64,000 nt of DNA from Glycine soja. Lineage: Eukaryota > Streptophyta > Magnoliopsida > Fabales > Fabaceae. Position numbers and translations under genes: made by a program. Below the pieces are notes generated by a model that ran no database searches, had not been told where the DNA came from, and worked only from the letters and a program-made list of their open reading frames with translations. The DNA lies in assembly GCF_004193775.1 (NCBI RefSeq), contig NC_041008.1, positions 43,991,136 to 44,055,135 of the forward strand, read 5' to 3'. Below are positions 11,686-26,100 of the stretch, one piece after another; the stretch's first letter is position 1; every line of letters starts with the position of its first letter.

Positions 11686-14600
11686 CTAGACTTTTGGGTG
11701 GTGATTAGTGGTTAGTCTATTTGTGAAAAGCTGAATGCGTGTGTCTCCAAGCCTGAGAGAGTAGGTGGCTTTCTTGTAGTCGGCCCAAGTGAATGGTCGA
11801 AAGAGAGAGGGCCTCTGGGGTGTGACCATAACTGAGGGAGCAACAATGGTAGCATGGAGGGGTGGAGCCCCAAAATATGCCACTGACATTCTACACTTGT
11901 ATGAGTTCGTCATAGCCCTGTGTCTCACGCTTACAAATCTTCCATTTGTCATAACCTTGTTAACACCACACAACACCATATCAATCACTTCCATTTTTGT
12001 TCCAACTCTTGTACCAAACTTGTCATCATGCTTTTATTCTTCAATCAATCAATCAATCCCCACTTCTCCAAGATTCATCAAATTCTCATTTTATTCCATT
12101 GATTAAAATGTAAATACACAACATCAATTCACATAATGGGCCCAATTTTAGACAAGGATTGGAATTATCAAATTTTAGATATTAAATTTTAAATATTATG
12201 TTGATGTTATTATGATCATGAACTTTTTTTTTTCTTTTATCTCACTAATACATTAATTTTCTTATTTTTTTTATTTTTCATTCATCATCAGTCACATAAT
12301 TCTTCCTCCCTCTCACATACACTATGTGAGAAGAAAGTGTGAGAGAGTTTCATCTTTTTTAATTATTTGGGAAGAGAGAAGTGTGATAAAAAGAAAAGAA
12401 GTTCAGTGAGATCAACAATAAAAATAAATATCTCGCAGGGTGAAGAGATTTGGGTGGGAGAGCCGCCAAGTTTTTTTGGTGAGTTCCATTAAAAACTTGA
12501 AATGATGAAACTACCAGTTCCATTAAATAATCTATGTACTTCTTTTCTACTTCTGTCAAACTAATCAACTTAAAAAATCTATTTACTTTTTACTTATTCT
12601 TCTCTCCCATACTTTTTTCTATTGTACTTTGTTTCATTTTAAAATATTTCATCATGGTGTTAGAATGTACATTAAATATTCACGTATGCAGTTATTATTG
12701 TAGACACAGTTTCAACATATTGATTCAGAACTGAAAGGACCTTGACTGAAATTCAGTCTCAAGGTTGCAGTGAGAAAAAAAAAAACATTGATTCCCATGT
12801 CATTTCAGTTCACTTCAGTTCCCATCAAGTTGGGCTTTCTTTAAGATTTTTTTTTTTCCTCTTTCCGTGCCAGCATGCAGAACCGGCCCCCCACCCACCC
12901 CTTTGTTCTGTTTAGCAAAACGAATCATGGCAAGGCTGTGAGTTTGTGTGTGGGGTTAAAACAATTAACATTAAACATCACAAGTCATAATGTCTAATAA
13001 TACACACTAATAGGAAAAAATATTAAAAATAGTTGAAGATTATTATGGTCTAGTACGTAATTGTTAAAAAAAAAATTAAATAAATATCATAAAAATTAAA
13101 TTACTTAATAATTAAAGCACAACAATGTTGATAGATAAGAAAACATTCGTACCTCTAGTACATCACCCACGTTCACATAGAATGCTGAGGGGTCAGGGGT
13201 AACTGGGATCCACACCCCATCTTGAAGGGAAATTTGGAGGCCACCCACGTCGTTGGATCTGAGAATGGTTATGATCTGAGGGTCAGAATGCTCTCCAAAA
13301 CCAACCTTGCTATATTGTGACATGTCCTTGTCCTTGTTAATTATAGGTGGGTAGTGATTGAGCCTGAGAACTGAGTCACTATCAACATCCCTTATGAACC
13401 TGCTGAATGCCCTAGTGTCCGGGACCCCCAAGCCCTCTGCTATTAGTTCCAATATCTCACATGCCAGCTCCCTCACTGCTTCTGTGTATGCACTCAATGT
13501 AGAGCTGCCACGTGCAAGTGCAAGTGCAATCACACACTAGTTAGTACTTAGTTTTCTCTTGCATTTTTTTCAAACAAGTGGTGTTTGTGTTTGTGTCCAC
13601 CAAGTGTTAATTGGCTAGCAATTATGACACACTTTACTGCTCCTACCATAGCTAGGTTGCTGTGAAAGTGCAGTGCCGCACAGAATGGGTTTAATTTGAA
13701 CTCTTCTGAAGCTGTGCTAGCTTGTGCCACTACTCAATCTGGGCCTGATCCACTCACTGCATCTATCTGCTCTTTCATTTCTATCTTTGGATATTCAGTT
13801 TAGAGAATTAAATACAACCCTTTTTTGACATTATTGAGAATTCTTTTCTCTACTTTTTAATTTGATTTCAGCTTTTTGTTGGAATTTGATTGGACGTATT
13901 TTAGTATAATTTTATTAACATTTTTGGTACTACTATTATTAACGAATTTGATATTTGTTGATTTAAAAATCAATTTTTAAAAAAGGGCATTATTTATCAT
14001 TCGTCTAAACAGTGTATACGTTGGGGATTTAGAAGCAACAATAATGCAATAGAATTTCTCTTCTGTCAAGCGAAAACATTTCTCTCATTCTAAACGGTAC
14101 TTTCTCTGGCATTGCTTATCTAATTTTTATTTTGAAAATGAATTATAACAACGCAGGAGGTGTATGATGAGTGTTGACATGACCAGAACTTTCAAGAGAA
14201 AAGGTGAAGTGTCTGACATACCGTCCCAACTCCTAGGAGTACCTCTCCCTTCCCCGTAGTCCCATGTGCAACGTCCAAATATATATATATATATATTTGA
14301 TCTCACCTTTACAAAATTATTCTAACTCTAATTTTAACTTAAATTACCTTGTTGTGTTTGGTTTGATAAATGCAAATAAGATTAGTATCAAAATAACAGA
14401 TAAGTTTGTTTAAATTTTTAAAAAATAACTTTAAAATAAGTGTTTTTATATAAATATTTTCTTAAAAAGTAGATAAGATTTGTTTCTTAAAATAAGTATT
14501 TTTTTTAAATAAAATAATTCAGACAAATATACTAAAAAATAGAAAATTATTTTCTTAAAAAAATAAATTTAAACAAACTGATATAATATTTAGGTGTTTG

Positions 14601-15960
14601 ATAGAGGAAAAGTAAGTTAGAAATAAGTTTAAAAATGATGGGACTTAATTATACTATTTCTTTTTACTTATTTTTAATTATTTCTCTATCTCTTTCATTA
14701 TCTCTTTAATCAAACAACTTTACATGTCATTTTATTTCTAACCTACTAATTAAAATTTTAGTAAAAAATTAATAATTAATATTGCTTGATAAAAAAAAAA
14801 AACTTTAAAAAACTAATCCCGAAATGGAAGTTAATACTAATTCATTTAAGTGAGCTACTCATTGTGTGTGTGAATATTCAGACTTTCTACTACTAAATTA
14901 ACCCTAATGGTTCACCATGCGTATATAACGAGAAATTTCGATAATTTGTGAAGATCTGGATTAAAATTTCATTATTGTTACGCAAGTAAATAAATTAATT
15001 AAACGATTAAAATTAAAAAGAAATATACGGAATCGTTTATATTTTTACATGATTATTAGTTAATTTTCAACCTTAAATCTTAATTATGTATGAAATCTCA
15101 CAATGCTATTGAAATGAAAATTATTGGTAGTAGATTACATGGGGCATGCAGACGGAAAATTATTACATGATCAACCACATTGTCTCAATCAAATTTCACA
15201 TGATGACAAATAATTAAGATTTTATTTTTATTTTTCATAAATTAAAAATATGAGTGAAAATTGATATCTAAGAATTCAGGAGAAATTCACTTGCTCCAAA
15301 ATAGAAGTAACTCTTGAAATTTAATGATTATAATTGAATAGTCCTTAATGTTAACAATTAAATTTTAAAAAATAAACAATGAAAATCCATGAAGAGTAAT
15401 TTCTTGGAGTAACGTGATCTGCTCAATCTGATGAAGATATAATAATAATAATAATAATAATAATATATCCGTGGGACAGTTAATAGGAAAGCAACAGTGC
15501 AATAAATGATATAAATGCAGACAGAGACAGATAGAACATACGTACGTTTCTTCTAATAATAAGTGCTGGATGGATCATATTCATACCTGAAGTTTAATGG
15601 GTCAGTGGATACAGTTTTGGATATCTGAGCAATGGAGTGAGTGGTGGCACCGAGGACAAGGTACTCCACCTCACCCATGTCCCCATTCAACCCTATGTTC
15701 TTGCACCCATATGCAGGTGCTGCCACTCTCTTCTCTGCCACCGGTTTTTCGAAGAAACTAAACCCTGCTTCTTCGGTTTTTGATATCACTTCGTGGCTTA
15801 TACCGTGGTTTATCACCTTGAAGAAACCGTACTCTTCGCACGCTTTCACTATGAGCTTTGCCACTTCTGACCTTTCTGCTGTGAGGTCCACAACGGGAAT
15901 AAGCTCGTTACTGGGTAGAATCCCTTCGCTCCTTATTGGGTTTGGGGAAGCCAACACCAT
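11686..15960 (-). CDS. GA2OX: Gibberellin 2-oxidase (C19 type), 2-oxoglutarate/Fe(II) dioxygenase
   Basis: GA 2-oxidases inactivate bioactive gibberellins and their C19 precursors by 2-beta-hydroxylation, using 2-oxoglutarate, O2 and Fe(II). Three coding exons on the minus strand, 15960-15587, 13504-13153 and 11955-11686, join in frame to 331 residues, the usual size, and the two-intron pattern is that of C19 GA2ox genes. The N-terminal DIOX_N part has IPVVDL and ACEEYGFFKVINHGI. The iron ligands are H197 and D199 (GEHSDPQ) and H254 (SVRHR); the 2-oxoglutarate-binding RxS is R264/S266 (RMS). The intron 1 donor gives AG|C (Ser125) at the joint. Intron 1 (about 2.1 kb) and intron 2 (about 1.2 kb) are AT-rich and carry simple repeats. 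Other dioxygenases such as GA3ox or GA20ox share the fold, but the stretch from VGDVLEVMTNGRF to the RPFTWADYKKATY tail is GA2ox-like. The catalytic set is complete, so the gene is probably functional. Confidence 0.92.
14279..14296. repeat. (AT)9 microsatellite
   Basis: Pure AT dinucleotide run in intron 1 of the gibberellin 2-oxidase gene. Confidence 0.9.
14591..14722. mobile_element. MITE-like inverted repeat in GA2ox intron 1
   Basis: GTGTTTGATAGAGG on the left is mirrored by TTAATCAAAC at the right, and AGTTAGAAATAAGT is mirrored imperfectly by ACTTATTTTTAATT. The sequence between is AT-rich and non-coding. The imperfect arms and size suggest an old MITE; no clear target-site duplication was found. 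Confidence 0.35.
15439..15466. repeat. (AAT)n microsatellite
   Basis: About nine AAT units lie in GA2ox intron 1, roughly 120 bp inside the exon 1 splice donor. Such tracts commonly vary in length between accessions. Confidence 0.9.
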
Positions 15961-16134
15961 GTTTGTGTTTGTGTTCCTCTCTCTGAAGCAAAAAGAGTGA
16001 AAGGGAAATGAAAAAAAAAAACTGGTATAGAAGTTGGAGCCGAATATGTTAATATTGAAGAATTTGGTGAATATGGTGGGGTGTAGGAGGAAAGAAAAGT
16101 AGCAAGAACTAAGAAAGGGGAGTGGGATAAAGAA

Positions 16135-16141
16135 TATATAT
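16135..16141 (-). promoter_or_regulatory. Likely TATA box of the GA2ox gene
   Basis: TATATAT on the minus strand lies about 175 bp upstream of the ATG at 15960, so the leader would be roughly 140 nt. The leader region is purine-rich on the plus strand (CT-rich in the transcript). The position is plausible, but the start site was not determined. Confidence 0.45.
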
Positions 16142-19100
16142 GCGAAAGACTAAGAAGAGAAGGTGGAGAAATGTGACTTTGCGATCGTGGGGGTATTTAG
16201 GCAGCAAGAATCGGAGAGAATCCATGGGAGGAGGAAGGAGATTAAAATATGCAAAAATGTAAATAATAATAATAAATTTATAAGCACCAAAGATTATTTT
16301 ATATGGGAGTATTTTATTTAGATGTTATTGATATAAAATAATCATTATTATTAGATACATTATAATTAATTTCTGTCAAGAATCATGAATAAATATGAAT
16401 ATTTTTTTTAATATAATTTACTTTTATATTTGGGGTTCAAATTTAAATTCTAAATCATTTGTTTAAAAGATACAAGTCATTATGAATTGTTTCATTGATA
16501 TTTTATATTTTTTACTATTGTTGAAGAATTATATACTAGCAAATTGTTAGGAATTTTGTGACTTTTATAATTTTAAATAACTTCTAAAAAGTCACAGATA
16601 TAGTAATTTTTAATTAAATGATAATGTAAGTTTTTTTATATTAATAATGTTTATAAATTTAATTATATAGTTTTATATAATGTCATTCAATAAAGATTAT
16701 TCAATTTTATAATTATTTTAGATTCATGTATAGAATAATTTTTAATCAGTTAATCTTATAAAATATTTATATAATTATTTTAAAATTTATACATAGAAAT
16801 AATTTCAAATTAATAAATATTATAAAATTAGTTGTATCAAAATTAAACTTTAACTAAATAAGTAAAAGTTTCTTTTTATTTTTTTTAATTGTTGAACGGG
16901 TATGGTGAAATTTGTAGTTCCTTTTATCTTTGGACGACAGTGAATTTTTAATTTTATACTTCGAAATGAAGTACAACTTGCAAAATTCCCATTTCCCACA
17001 CTAGAACGTTGACATTGCTCACACTTTCTTGACAGGCTCTTGCTTTTTTCACTTTAGTTAGTAGTATTTACCGGTCTAAATCGTCCTTTTCATTTATTAC
17101 CTTTTTTTATTGTCTTTTTGACTTACTACACTTTCTCTCGTCCTTCTTTTACTTTCTCACTTACACGTGCCAAATGTTTTAGTTTGTTGAAAGATTTTTT
17201 TTTAGAATAATTAATATTTTGATTCTTTAATTTGACTATATTTTTATCCTTTCATCTTTTTCTTTCGGTCAAACTTTTTTTTTAATCAAATTATTAATTT
17301 TAATATTAGTGAAAAATGGTTATAACCGATAAGAAAGAAAGGATAAAGAAACTAAATTGGAACAAAAAGTAAAAATTTAAAATGCCAATCAAAGTAATTA
17401 GCTGTGCAAAAAAAATAAATTATATTCTTTAAATTATTTGACTAAAAAAACTCTATTCAAATGAATACAAAGATGATTAGAAGGTGAACATGAAAATACA
17501 TGACTTGAAACAATCATATTTCATAAATAAACATTTTTCTAATAATAAATCCCACAAGGACCCAAATCTATATTACTTAATACATAAGAATTGAGTTTAA
17601 CAAAATGAAGCTAAAAAAACAAAATTAATAAATATTACTTCTAGAATACATACCTGTTTGTTCCATTCATGCTAATTTGTTTACTTTTATTGTGCCTTTG
17701 AAAAGTTGAAACTATGGTGGTTTTAGCCTTTCCAATTTCCATCTACACTTGCTTTAAATAGGTGGCTTTAATTTCCCATTCCCACAGAATCGATATCATA
17801 GGACCAAGCTTTGCTGTTTATGGCTACCCTAATTATATGCCAAGGCCAGCTAACAATACTACAGGCCCCTATCAAATCCTTGTGCTATTGAGTAGTGAGT
17901 ACTCACATGTCTTTAAAGGGTCATCAGGGTGCCCATTTTTTTCAACTGGAAATATTATTACACCTATATGCATATATCCCTCATCTTGAAACACTTCAAT
18001 GGTTTGTTTATACTTCGTTTTCTTCGTTACCCTATTTGTACCCAAATCCGTGAAGCATCTGCATCCTTTCAGATGCAATCTTTACATTTAGGATTCTTCC
18101 TCTTTGAATATCTCAATCATGGAATTTCCAATTGAGTGAAAAATGACCAGTTGTTTGTGAAATATGAAAATTAAAGGGCCCATCCCGGCATCTCCAAGCC
18201 GTGTTTAAATTCATTTATTTCAGAGTCAAAACTTCAAATTACAAAAAACTTTATAAAAACAAAATTTTGAAAGAAATCATTTTCTGAAGAATAATTAATC
18301 TTTTCTAAGCATAATACCAGGCTTCCTCTATTAAAGTGAATTTATTTACATTTTGTATGATTAGTGAAATAATTACTACGATGGAAGAAAACAATAGTCT
18401 TTTTGTCATTCATCTTCTTTGACTTATAACATTATACGTTGGACTGCATAATAATAATTTAATGTATAAAGTATACTGATGTGATACTATAAAAGATCGA
18501 GGAGCAAGTGAGTGCATGATGCTGCGAGATTTGAAAATGATAAATATACACGGTTTCGCGCAACTGGAGATATTTTAAACTTGACTGCGACCTCTAGCTT
18601 ACAAATTAATTATAAACAATCCTAAAAAAAGTATAAACAAGTTAGAATATTCTTAGGACATATATAGCTATTTTATTCTTTGAATATACAAGAACCATCC
18701 ATCTAGGTTTAAAAAATTAATATTAATTTAGTTGCCAAATCTTAAAAAGCAACATTAATATGATTCATAAATCAAATGCTCCATAAACATAGTATCATAA
18801 CTTGTACTGAAGAAAACCCGATAAGATTGGCCAAATGATAGAAATTTTAAGTAATCTGTATGAAGTTTTAGATCTAAATCTCATTATTATCATTATAGTG
18901 CACACAAAAAAATTGTACTGAGAAATAGGTCTTGGACATATTTTTTAGACTATGTTCTTAGTTATTTTATACAAATATAACTTCATTTAGCTTTGATTTT
19001 TGAAAAAATAATTTGCTGAATTAACTTGGTTCTAGTAATGCCTAAGATTTTTTTTTTTTTTACATTATTCTTGTTATCACTTATCCTTTGTTCATTTCAG

Positions 19101-21278
19101 TAGAAATAGACAGGAAAGAAATATCCAAAAAAAAGGGAAATAAAATAGAACTAATAAATTTTCTTTGTTTATTTGGAAGGAAAAAAAATTGTGTGGGACC
19201 TACTACAACACACTTTATCTCTTTTTATTTTTTTTATTTCTTAAAAACAAATAAATACCTTTTTAACATATTGTTTTTATGTTATGTATTAGAATTTTTC
19301 TATAAATTTTATGGGTTAGAATCAATTGTGATATTTTGTTTTGTCAAAAATAAACCAATATTATGATTTATTTAATGAAAGTTAAATTCACTAATAATAT
19401 AATCTGACTGCTAATGGATTTTGGAAATCTAATATTGATCTGTGTGGAAGAAATTGTAGGTGTAATCATTGGGTCCATGAGGTAAGGTACTTAAGATAAA
19501 TTAATAGTGTGTCTAGGTCCTCTTTTTATCATTGGTAATTCAATTTTCATGGGTCTGTCTTATTAAAAAATCTTAGAATTTGTGTTTATGATCAAATGAA
19601 CGAAGACTTAGTTTTCTATTATGAGGAATTGGTTGAACACAGGAGATTTTGGTACATTTGACAATATCTTCAACAAGGAATTTTAATTAGTGTTGTAAAT
19701 TCATATAAAATATGTATCATTCTTAGTATGATTTTTCTTACATTAAAAACAAAATAATGAAGTAAAATCATAATTTTTTAATTAATAAAAAATATTTTTA
19801 TATAACTTATTTATTTACTATTGTCTTTTTCACTATCTAAATAAATGGAGAAAATTTTCTCTATTTTTTTAAAACTTTATTTCTCTTCTATTTTTATAGT
19901 CTCTCTCTTTATCTAAACAAAGCATCAATGACAATAATGTGACAAGTCATTTCTTTTATTGTTTTTTTGGATGAAAGGGGCAAAAACCCAAAACAAGACA
20001 AAAGTATGCAAGCACCGACGGATTTACATGAAGTTTAATGGGGCAATTGTCCAGCAAAATAATTTCTTTTCTTGAATATATTAAATAAATATTTATTTTC
20101 CTCATAAAAAATAGATCTTATTCTCACAAGATAATTTTTTTAATAAGATGAATATAAATAACTATAAAAGATAAAAGAGAGAATAAACTGATACTAATTT
20201 TATCTATTTTATTCTTTTAAATTTTATTATTTTTAATTTTTTTATTATCATTTTTAATAAAACTTATATGATTTTTTATTTGAGAAAATATTAGACTATT
20301 TTTTGACTCCACTGAAAAAATTTATGGATCTACAGCTATATGCAAGTCTTTACTAAATAATGATAAGAATTATTTTCAAAATTTTTAAAATATACGAAAT
20401 TCAAAACTATTTTTATTAAATAACCAAAATCAAATTAAGTCTTGTTAATAGAAATTAAAATACACTTTGTGTTTTTTTATAATGGAATTAAATATTATTT
20501 CTTAAACAGTAACATTATTGTCATATATGGAGCGTTTACTCAAATTTTTTTATATTTAAAAGGTATTTAAACGCAGCTGCGGTGCAGAGTTAGGTTTATC
20601 GAAGAGGACAATAATTGACCAACGGTTGGGATTTAAAAAACAATCGCTAATTCTTATGATAATTAGGAGGTCTCCAACCAATACTAAACAGTAAACATAC
20701 CTTTCAGCTAGCAAATTTTAATTTAATTTGTTGGTTGACTGTATAAGAGGGTAGGTTTGCTTTTTCCAATGCACTAAAGTAGATTATCCAATACTTGGAA
20801 GCCAAATGCTATTTGGATACTTATAATAAAAAATTAACATAAACCAGTATTAGGGAGAAGGTTCCTTGTTGCTTCCACTATTTGACGTTCATGTTAATTA
20901 ACGGGTCTAAAGTAACTTGGAACTAGGTACATGCACTGTTTATCTTAGTTTATTTTTATTTTGATGGGTCAGTGTCAGGTTGTGGTTCTAATATTCAACT
21001 TTCAATTCAATGCCCCAGGTTATTTTTTCATAAAGAAATATGGTATTCTTTGTTGATAACTTGATATTATTATAATTATAATTGATTGAGTTCACAAGTA
21101 CATTGCTTGCTGGTCAGTTAGGGTTCTCCTTCTAGGCTATGGTTTGGTAAACAGGGGTCCAGACATAGTCCTCTTTGCCCATCCATTATTAATACACGAG
21201 ACGGAATCAAAAGCTAGCGATAGCACACTCTTTGTATAAGATGTGTTCAATTGGAATCAAGTATCCAATTTAGCAATA

Positions 21279-21406
21279 GCATGTTTGGCTAAACTTAAAT
21301 TTGTTAAACGGACGAGGACTCTTTCTTTTTTTGTTTTTTTGTTTTTGTCCGTTAAATTTATCTTAAAATTTGTGTGATTGTAGTTTGAATTGAAAATCAA
21401 ACATGC
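21279..21406. mobile_element. MITE-like hairpin
   Basis: GCATGTTTG at the left end is mirrored by CAAACATGC at the right end, and an inner stem pairs TTAAACGGAC (21304-21313) with GTCCGTTAA (21347-21355). The total is about 128 bp, non-coding. The outer GCATGTTTGG resembles that of the element in invertase intron 1, so the two may be related. Confidence 0.5.
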
Positions 21407-21523
21407 ACTAAAATTATATTTTTAATTAATTTTTTAATTTTGTATTATAAATCTTTATAAAAAATTGTAAAAAATCATTTTGTTAACCTAAAATGTTAAA
21501 TGACTAAGGTTGACATAATCTTA

Positions 21524-21526
<3 letters not shown>

Positions 21527-21572
<46 letters not shown>
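21527..21572. repeat. (AT)23 microsatellite
   Basis: Pure AT dinucleotide run of 46 bp, likely length-variable. Confidence 0.95.
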
Positions 21573-21576
<4 letters not shown>

Positions 21577-21783
21577 TAATCTTTTTCTTATTTGTTAAGT
21601 TTTTGAAACTAAAAAAACTATAGTTTAATTTTCATGTACATTAAAAAATTATCTCATGTATAGCTTTTAAAATAGTTAATGTAAAATTCAACAAAGTTTA
21701 TCATAATAAATTATAATTCAATAATAATATAAAAAATTATGGAGACGTTTGTTTTCATGTATAATATTATATTCAGAAGAATC

Positions 21784-21799
21784 ATATTCCTAGGAATAT
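21784..21799. repeat. 16-bp perfect palindrome
   Basis: ATATTCCTAGGAATAT is self-complementary with a CCTAGG core. It sits in an AT-rich patch containing CATGAACATGTTTGATTGACATT, which looks like part of a dispersed repeat. Confidence 0.7.
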
Positions 21800-23051
21800 A
21801 ATGCCAAGAAATAGTATCTTCATGAACATGTTTGATTGACATTGTAACTTCAGAATACTTGACTAAAAAATTAAAGAAGAAAAAAATGAAAGTGGAAAAA
21901 GAAATATGAAATGATGAAGAAGGGAAGAGATAGTCGATGTAGGAAGTATGGAAACTTGTATTCCCATAAAATGTAAAATATCCACCTTTTAACATGAAAA
22001 TGAGAAGTGAAATATGAAAGTTTTGTATTTCTAATAATCGGCAATTCATATGAGTATTTTTCCAAAACTTGCATCAAACACGTACGAGGATGTAATATTT
22101 CTAAGCTCACTTTTCCTATATATGAATGTCGTTTTATATATTATACTTTAAAACAGGCACATTCTATATTATCAATACATTCAGATTAAATTCAAGATTT
22201 CCTCAGTCTTCGTTCCCAAGCCATCACCCATCAACGGAACCATCAAACAGTCCCAACAGCATCACTTTGTCTCTATTGTGTAGCCAACGCCCATTGCCCG
22301 GAGCCATGCCATCTTCGAAGAATCATAATTGCTATAAAAACAATAATCTAAAAAGTAAAGGATTAACATGTAACGTAACAGAGGTCCATCTCTTGAGTGT
22401 TTCCAAAATGTGTCCATAAAAATATCACCTTGGTTTGAAGAGGATGGTCATGGGGACGCACACGAATTGAAGAAGACAATACATCTTCTGTTCTTGTTAT
22501 TCAATTTTTCTATTTCCTTTTCGATTTCAAACTTAAAAAATGAGGTCAAATGTAAAAATAAAAAACAAACAATTAAAGTTTAACTTAAAATCAATGTTAA
22601 ACATTATTTTATCATTAGTTATTTAACCGTAAGTGAATATAATCAGTGAATTGATTAAGATGAATTAAAAGTTGAGGATGTTTACTTAGTGAACTAATAT
22701 TGTAGAGCCTGTACAAATGTACATGATAAAAGTTTATTTTTATATTGCTAAAATTTATAATAAATAAAACTTTTGATTATATAAATTATATTTAAAATTT
22801 ATAATAAATAATTTATATAAATAATAATTTTGATAATTTCTTTTAAAAATTTGAAATTTAATTTACAAATAAAAATGGAAATGATAGATAGAAAAAGTAT
22901 GTTATGATTCTTAAAATTGATGAAATCTAATATAACAGTAAACTTTTGAGAATAACTCATTTTTAAACTTACTCATTGTGTGCCTATACTCTATAAGACC
23001 TGTAATAAAAAAAAAATACTTTGACACTACTTAATTTATAGTTATATATCA

Positions 23052-23057
<6 letters not shown>

Positions 23058-23125
<68 letters not shown>
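23058..23125. repeat. (CT)34 microsatellite
   Basis: An uninterrupted CT run of 68 bp, the longest simple repeat in the window. CT/GA runs can bind BPC (GAGA-binding) factors in plants, but no gene start is near. Confidence 0.95.
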
Positions 23126-23127
<2 letters not shown>

Positions 23128-26100
23128 ATACTTACTTACTTTTGTGTGCCTAAATGTGAGCTTTTCCTTGTAGCAAACCGGTGGTATGTAATGTGTGATT
23201 ACCCTTGCAAGCCTTATGTGTGATTTGCTAAGAGCATAAATAGGTTTGATGAAAAAAGAAGAATACTAAATGTAATTGGCTTGGAGAGACAAGGACAAAA
23301 CAATATATACTCGTTTAAGGCCTGAAGAGACTTAGATAAAAATAATAGTTGTAATATTTTGAAATATTGTTTTAAGTAACTCTATTTGTTAATGAAATTT
23401 TTGGCGAGTTTGCCAAAAAAAAAATGGACCTAGTTTCAAGGTGAGACGAACCAATTGAGTGAAATAAATTCAAATTTGGGATATTAAAAAATGAATTATA
23501 CTAAATGGATGATAAATGATAAATTGAATTATTAGTTAAGTGAGGTCCATCATCATCAACAGAATGAGAATCCCCCACTTCTGCTCCATCCAGTTGCTGG
23601 CATTTTCCAGCTGTGGCGAACTGTTCTTGTCATCACTCATCACTGCCCATTCTTTGTGACTACCATGCACATTGGACAGTAACTGCGGGTCCTATCTTAT
23701 TATCTCCCACATTTCATCATTTTCAAGTCACACATTTAATTATTAATTTCAAAGAATGAATGAATAAAAAAAATTATATGACTTTTAATTACCTGTTTGC
23801 TTATAAGAGAAATAGGCCAGGAAAGAGAAGTTTCCAAATTCTGTGGACCTCATAATTTGAGATATCACTCCTCATTTGCCAATTGCCATGATTGGAAGAT
23901 GATTTTTGGTGCATCCTTTTTAGAAAAAGTTAAATAACTTTTTATTAGATTTTTTTTTCATTTTTTTTGTGTTACGGAAACCATAATGAAGTAAAACATT
24001 ACACTTTTATAATCGATCAGCATAAAAATATTTTTATATAACTTATTTGTTTGTTTTCACTTATCCAAATAAGCCTTTATATTTCTATATTTTTTGAAGC
24101 TATTACTTAAAATTTCTCATTCTCGTTATATGTTTATTATTTTATACTCATGTATTTTTTTTATTTGAAAGTTAACTTGTTATCTTATCTCCAAATGCAA
24201 TTTTTTATTTAAACACAAAAATATTTATTGAACCACAGAATTTGAGCACTAGAGGTGCCCAATTCAGCAAAAGATTACATCAAACTAAAGCACCAAGTGG
24301 CTTATGATAATCTCCCAACCACCAATTAATCTGATTTATCCTATACCCCCAATATCAATATATCACATACCGCCCCCGTCAACCGTACAAAATTACAGAT
24401 AAAACCCAACCAGGTCCAAATGTGATATAGCAAAATTTAAATATTATGATTTTGATATTTATATCTCTATCTTAATAATAACAATAATATATTCTTACAT
24501 AAATTATCCTCTGAATCAGGTCTTGGTTCTACCACCAGAAAGAATAATTCAAATATATTCACATTAATGCTAGTGATTAGCTCATATGATCTATGTTAGC
24601 TCACTTCAGCATTTCTATTGCAAACTAATGATGGATGAATTATAATGAGCTCATAAGAGATTGCGAAAAATGATTTTTTTTAGAAATTATGTATTTAGTT
24701 TAACCTTTTTTTAAAAAATGTCATCTTCGATCAGTTGTTTAAGAAAACTTCAAAAAAGAAACATTACTATTAAAAAGAAAATATTTGCGAATATGTAACC
24801 AAAACCGCGGACCAGGGGACAGAAGTATCTTTTTGTTTGTAAAGTGTTTGGACCCCACTAGGTAGGGATTATAAATTAAAATTTTATAATGCTTTACCTT
24901 AACAAAAATGTTACTATGTTACGAAAACATAAACTGACCCACGAATTAAACGTGTCACATTATAGACACATGAATATTCATCTCCAAAGTATTTTGTTAC
25001 AAATTTCGTGTAGAAATTATTAATGAATATACAATTAGATTAAATATTTGAAGTGAGAGTTATGTTGTTATCTATGATAGGATTATTTCGAGCAAAAATG
25101 TTACCAACGAAGAATACTTGTTGTCTATATCCAAAAAAAAAACTATTTATATTGCTTAGCGAATTTTGAAACTTAAACCAATTATAATTCAATCTTAAAA
25201 TTGTTTTGATTGGATCGATTTTAGGTTTTAATCTTACTATTTTTTTTAGAAAGTATTAAATAAATAGAAAATTTATAATAAATGCAATAAAATAATTAAA
25301 AATATAAAATATCTCATCTATAAGTTATTGCACAGTTATATTTTGTCTAGATAAATTTTTCCACAAATATTTATTGGATAAAATGAATTGAATTTCTTGC
25401 ATGAGCTAAAATCAACTTATGTACTTAGCATTTGGAGAAGTTATATGAGAAAAATTCAATAAAATTTACGTATATAAATTTGTGTTTAGCTTATCATAAA
25501 AGATCAATTCATTTCACCTCTTTATTTTCTTTTACAATAAGTCTTCATGGAAGAATTTATCCAAGCAAAACCTTAATAGTAACATACTCTTCAAATATAG
25601 AGTGTTAAAATTAAATTTACACGACATAATAATTACATTTATATATCTTAGTCAAATAGTTACTTAAAAAATATCTTTAATTAAATATATTTTCAAAAAT
25701 ATATAAAAAATTAAAATATAAACGCAAGTGACATCATAGTTTTATAAATAAAATAAATGTATGTATAAGTAAAATTTGAATTGGATTGAGTCAGTTTTAA
25801 AATTAAAATCGAAATATGATCTAATCAATATTTTTTTAATTTTTTATATTGATTTTTATTCAATTAAATTGGTTTTTGAACAACTCTGATTCATGATGTA
25901 CCATTTGTAGTGTAGCAGTTGAAACTTGAAACTTAAAATCAGGAACAGATAATAAGACTATTTTTTTTTCCTATTTTATGTTTTGGTGTGAATATGAAAG
26001 AATTGGTATGAATGCCTTGTAAAGCTTTTATACAAATAGGACTTAGAATTGCAAAGAGGAGGTGCATGTGAACATATCATTCAAGAAGTCCACGCGGCCC

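Noticed and set aside
20005..20345. Possible dispersed repeat around a GACGGATTTACATGAAG motif
   Set aside because: No terminal repeats, target-site duplication or coding part could be seen to define an element.
22126..22419. 97-codon frame in the gene-poor region
   Set aside because: It has a Ser/Pro-rich translation without a family match, and its start lies in AT-rich repeat-like DNA.
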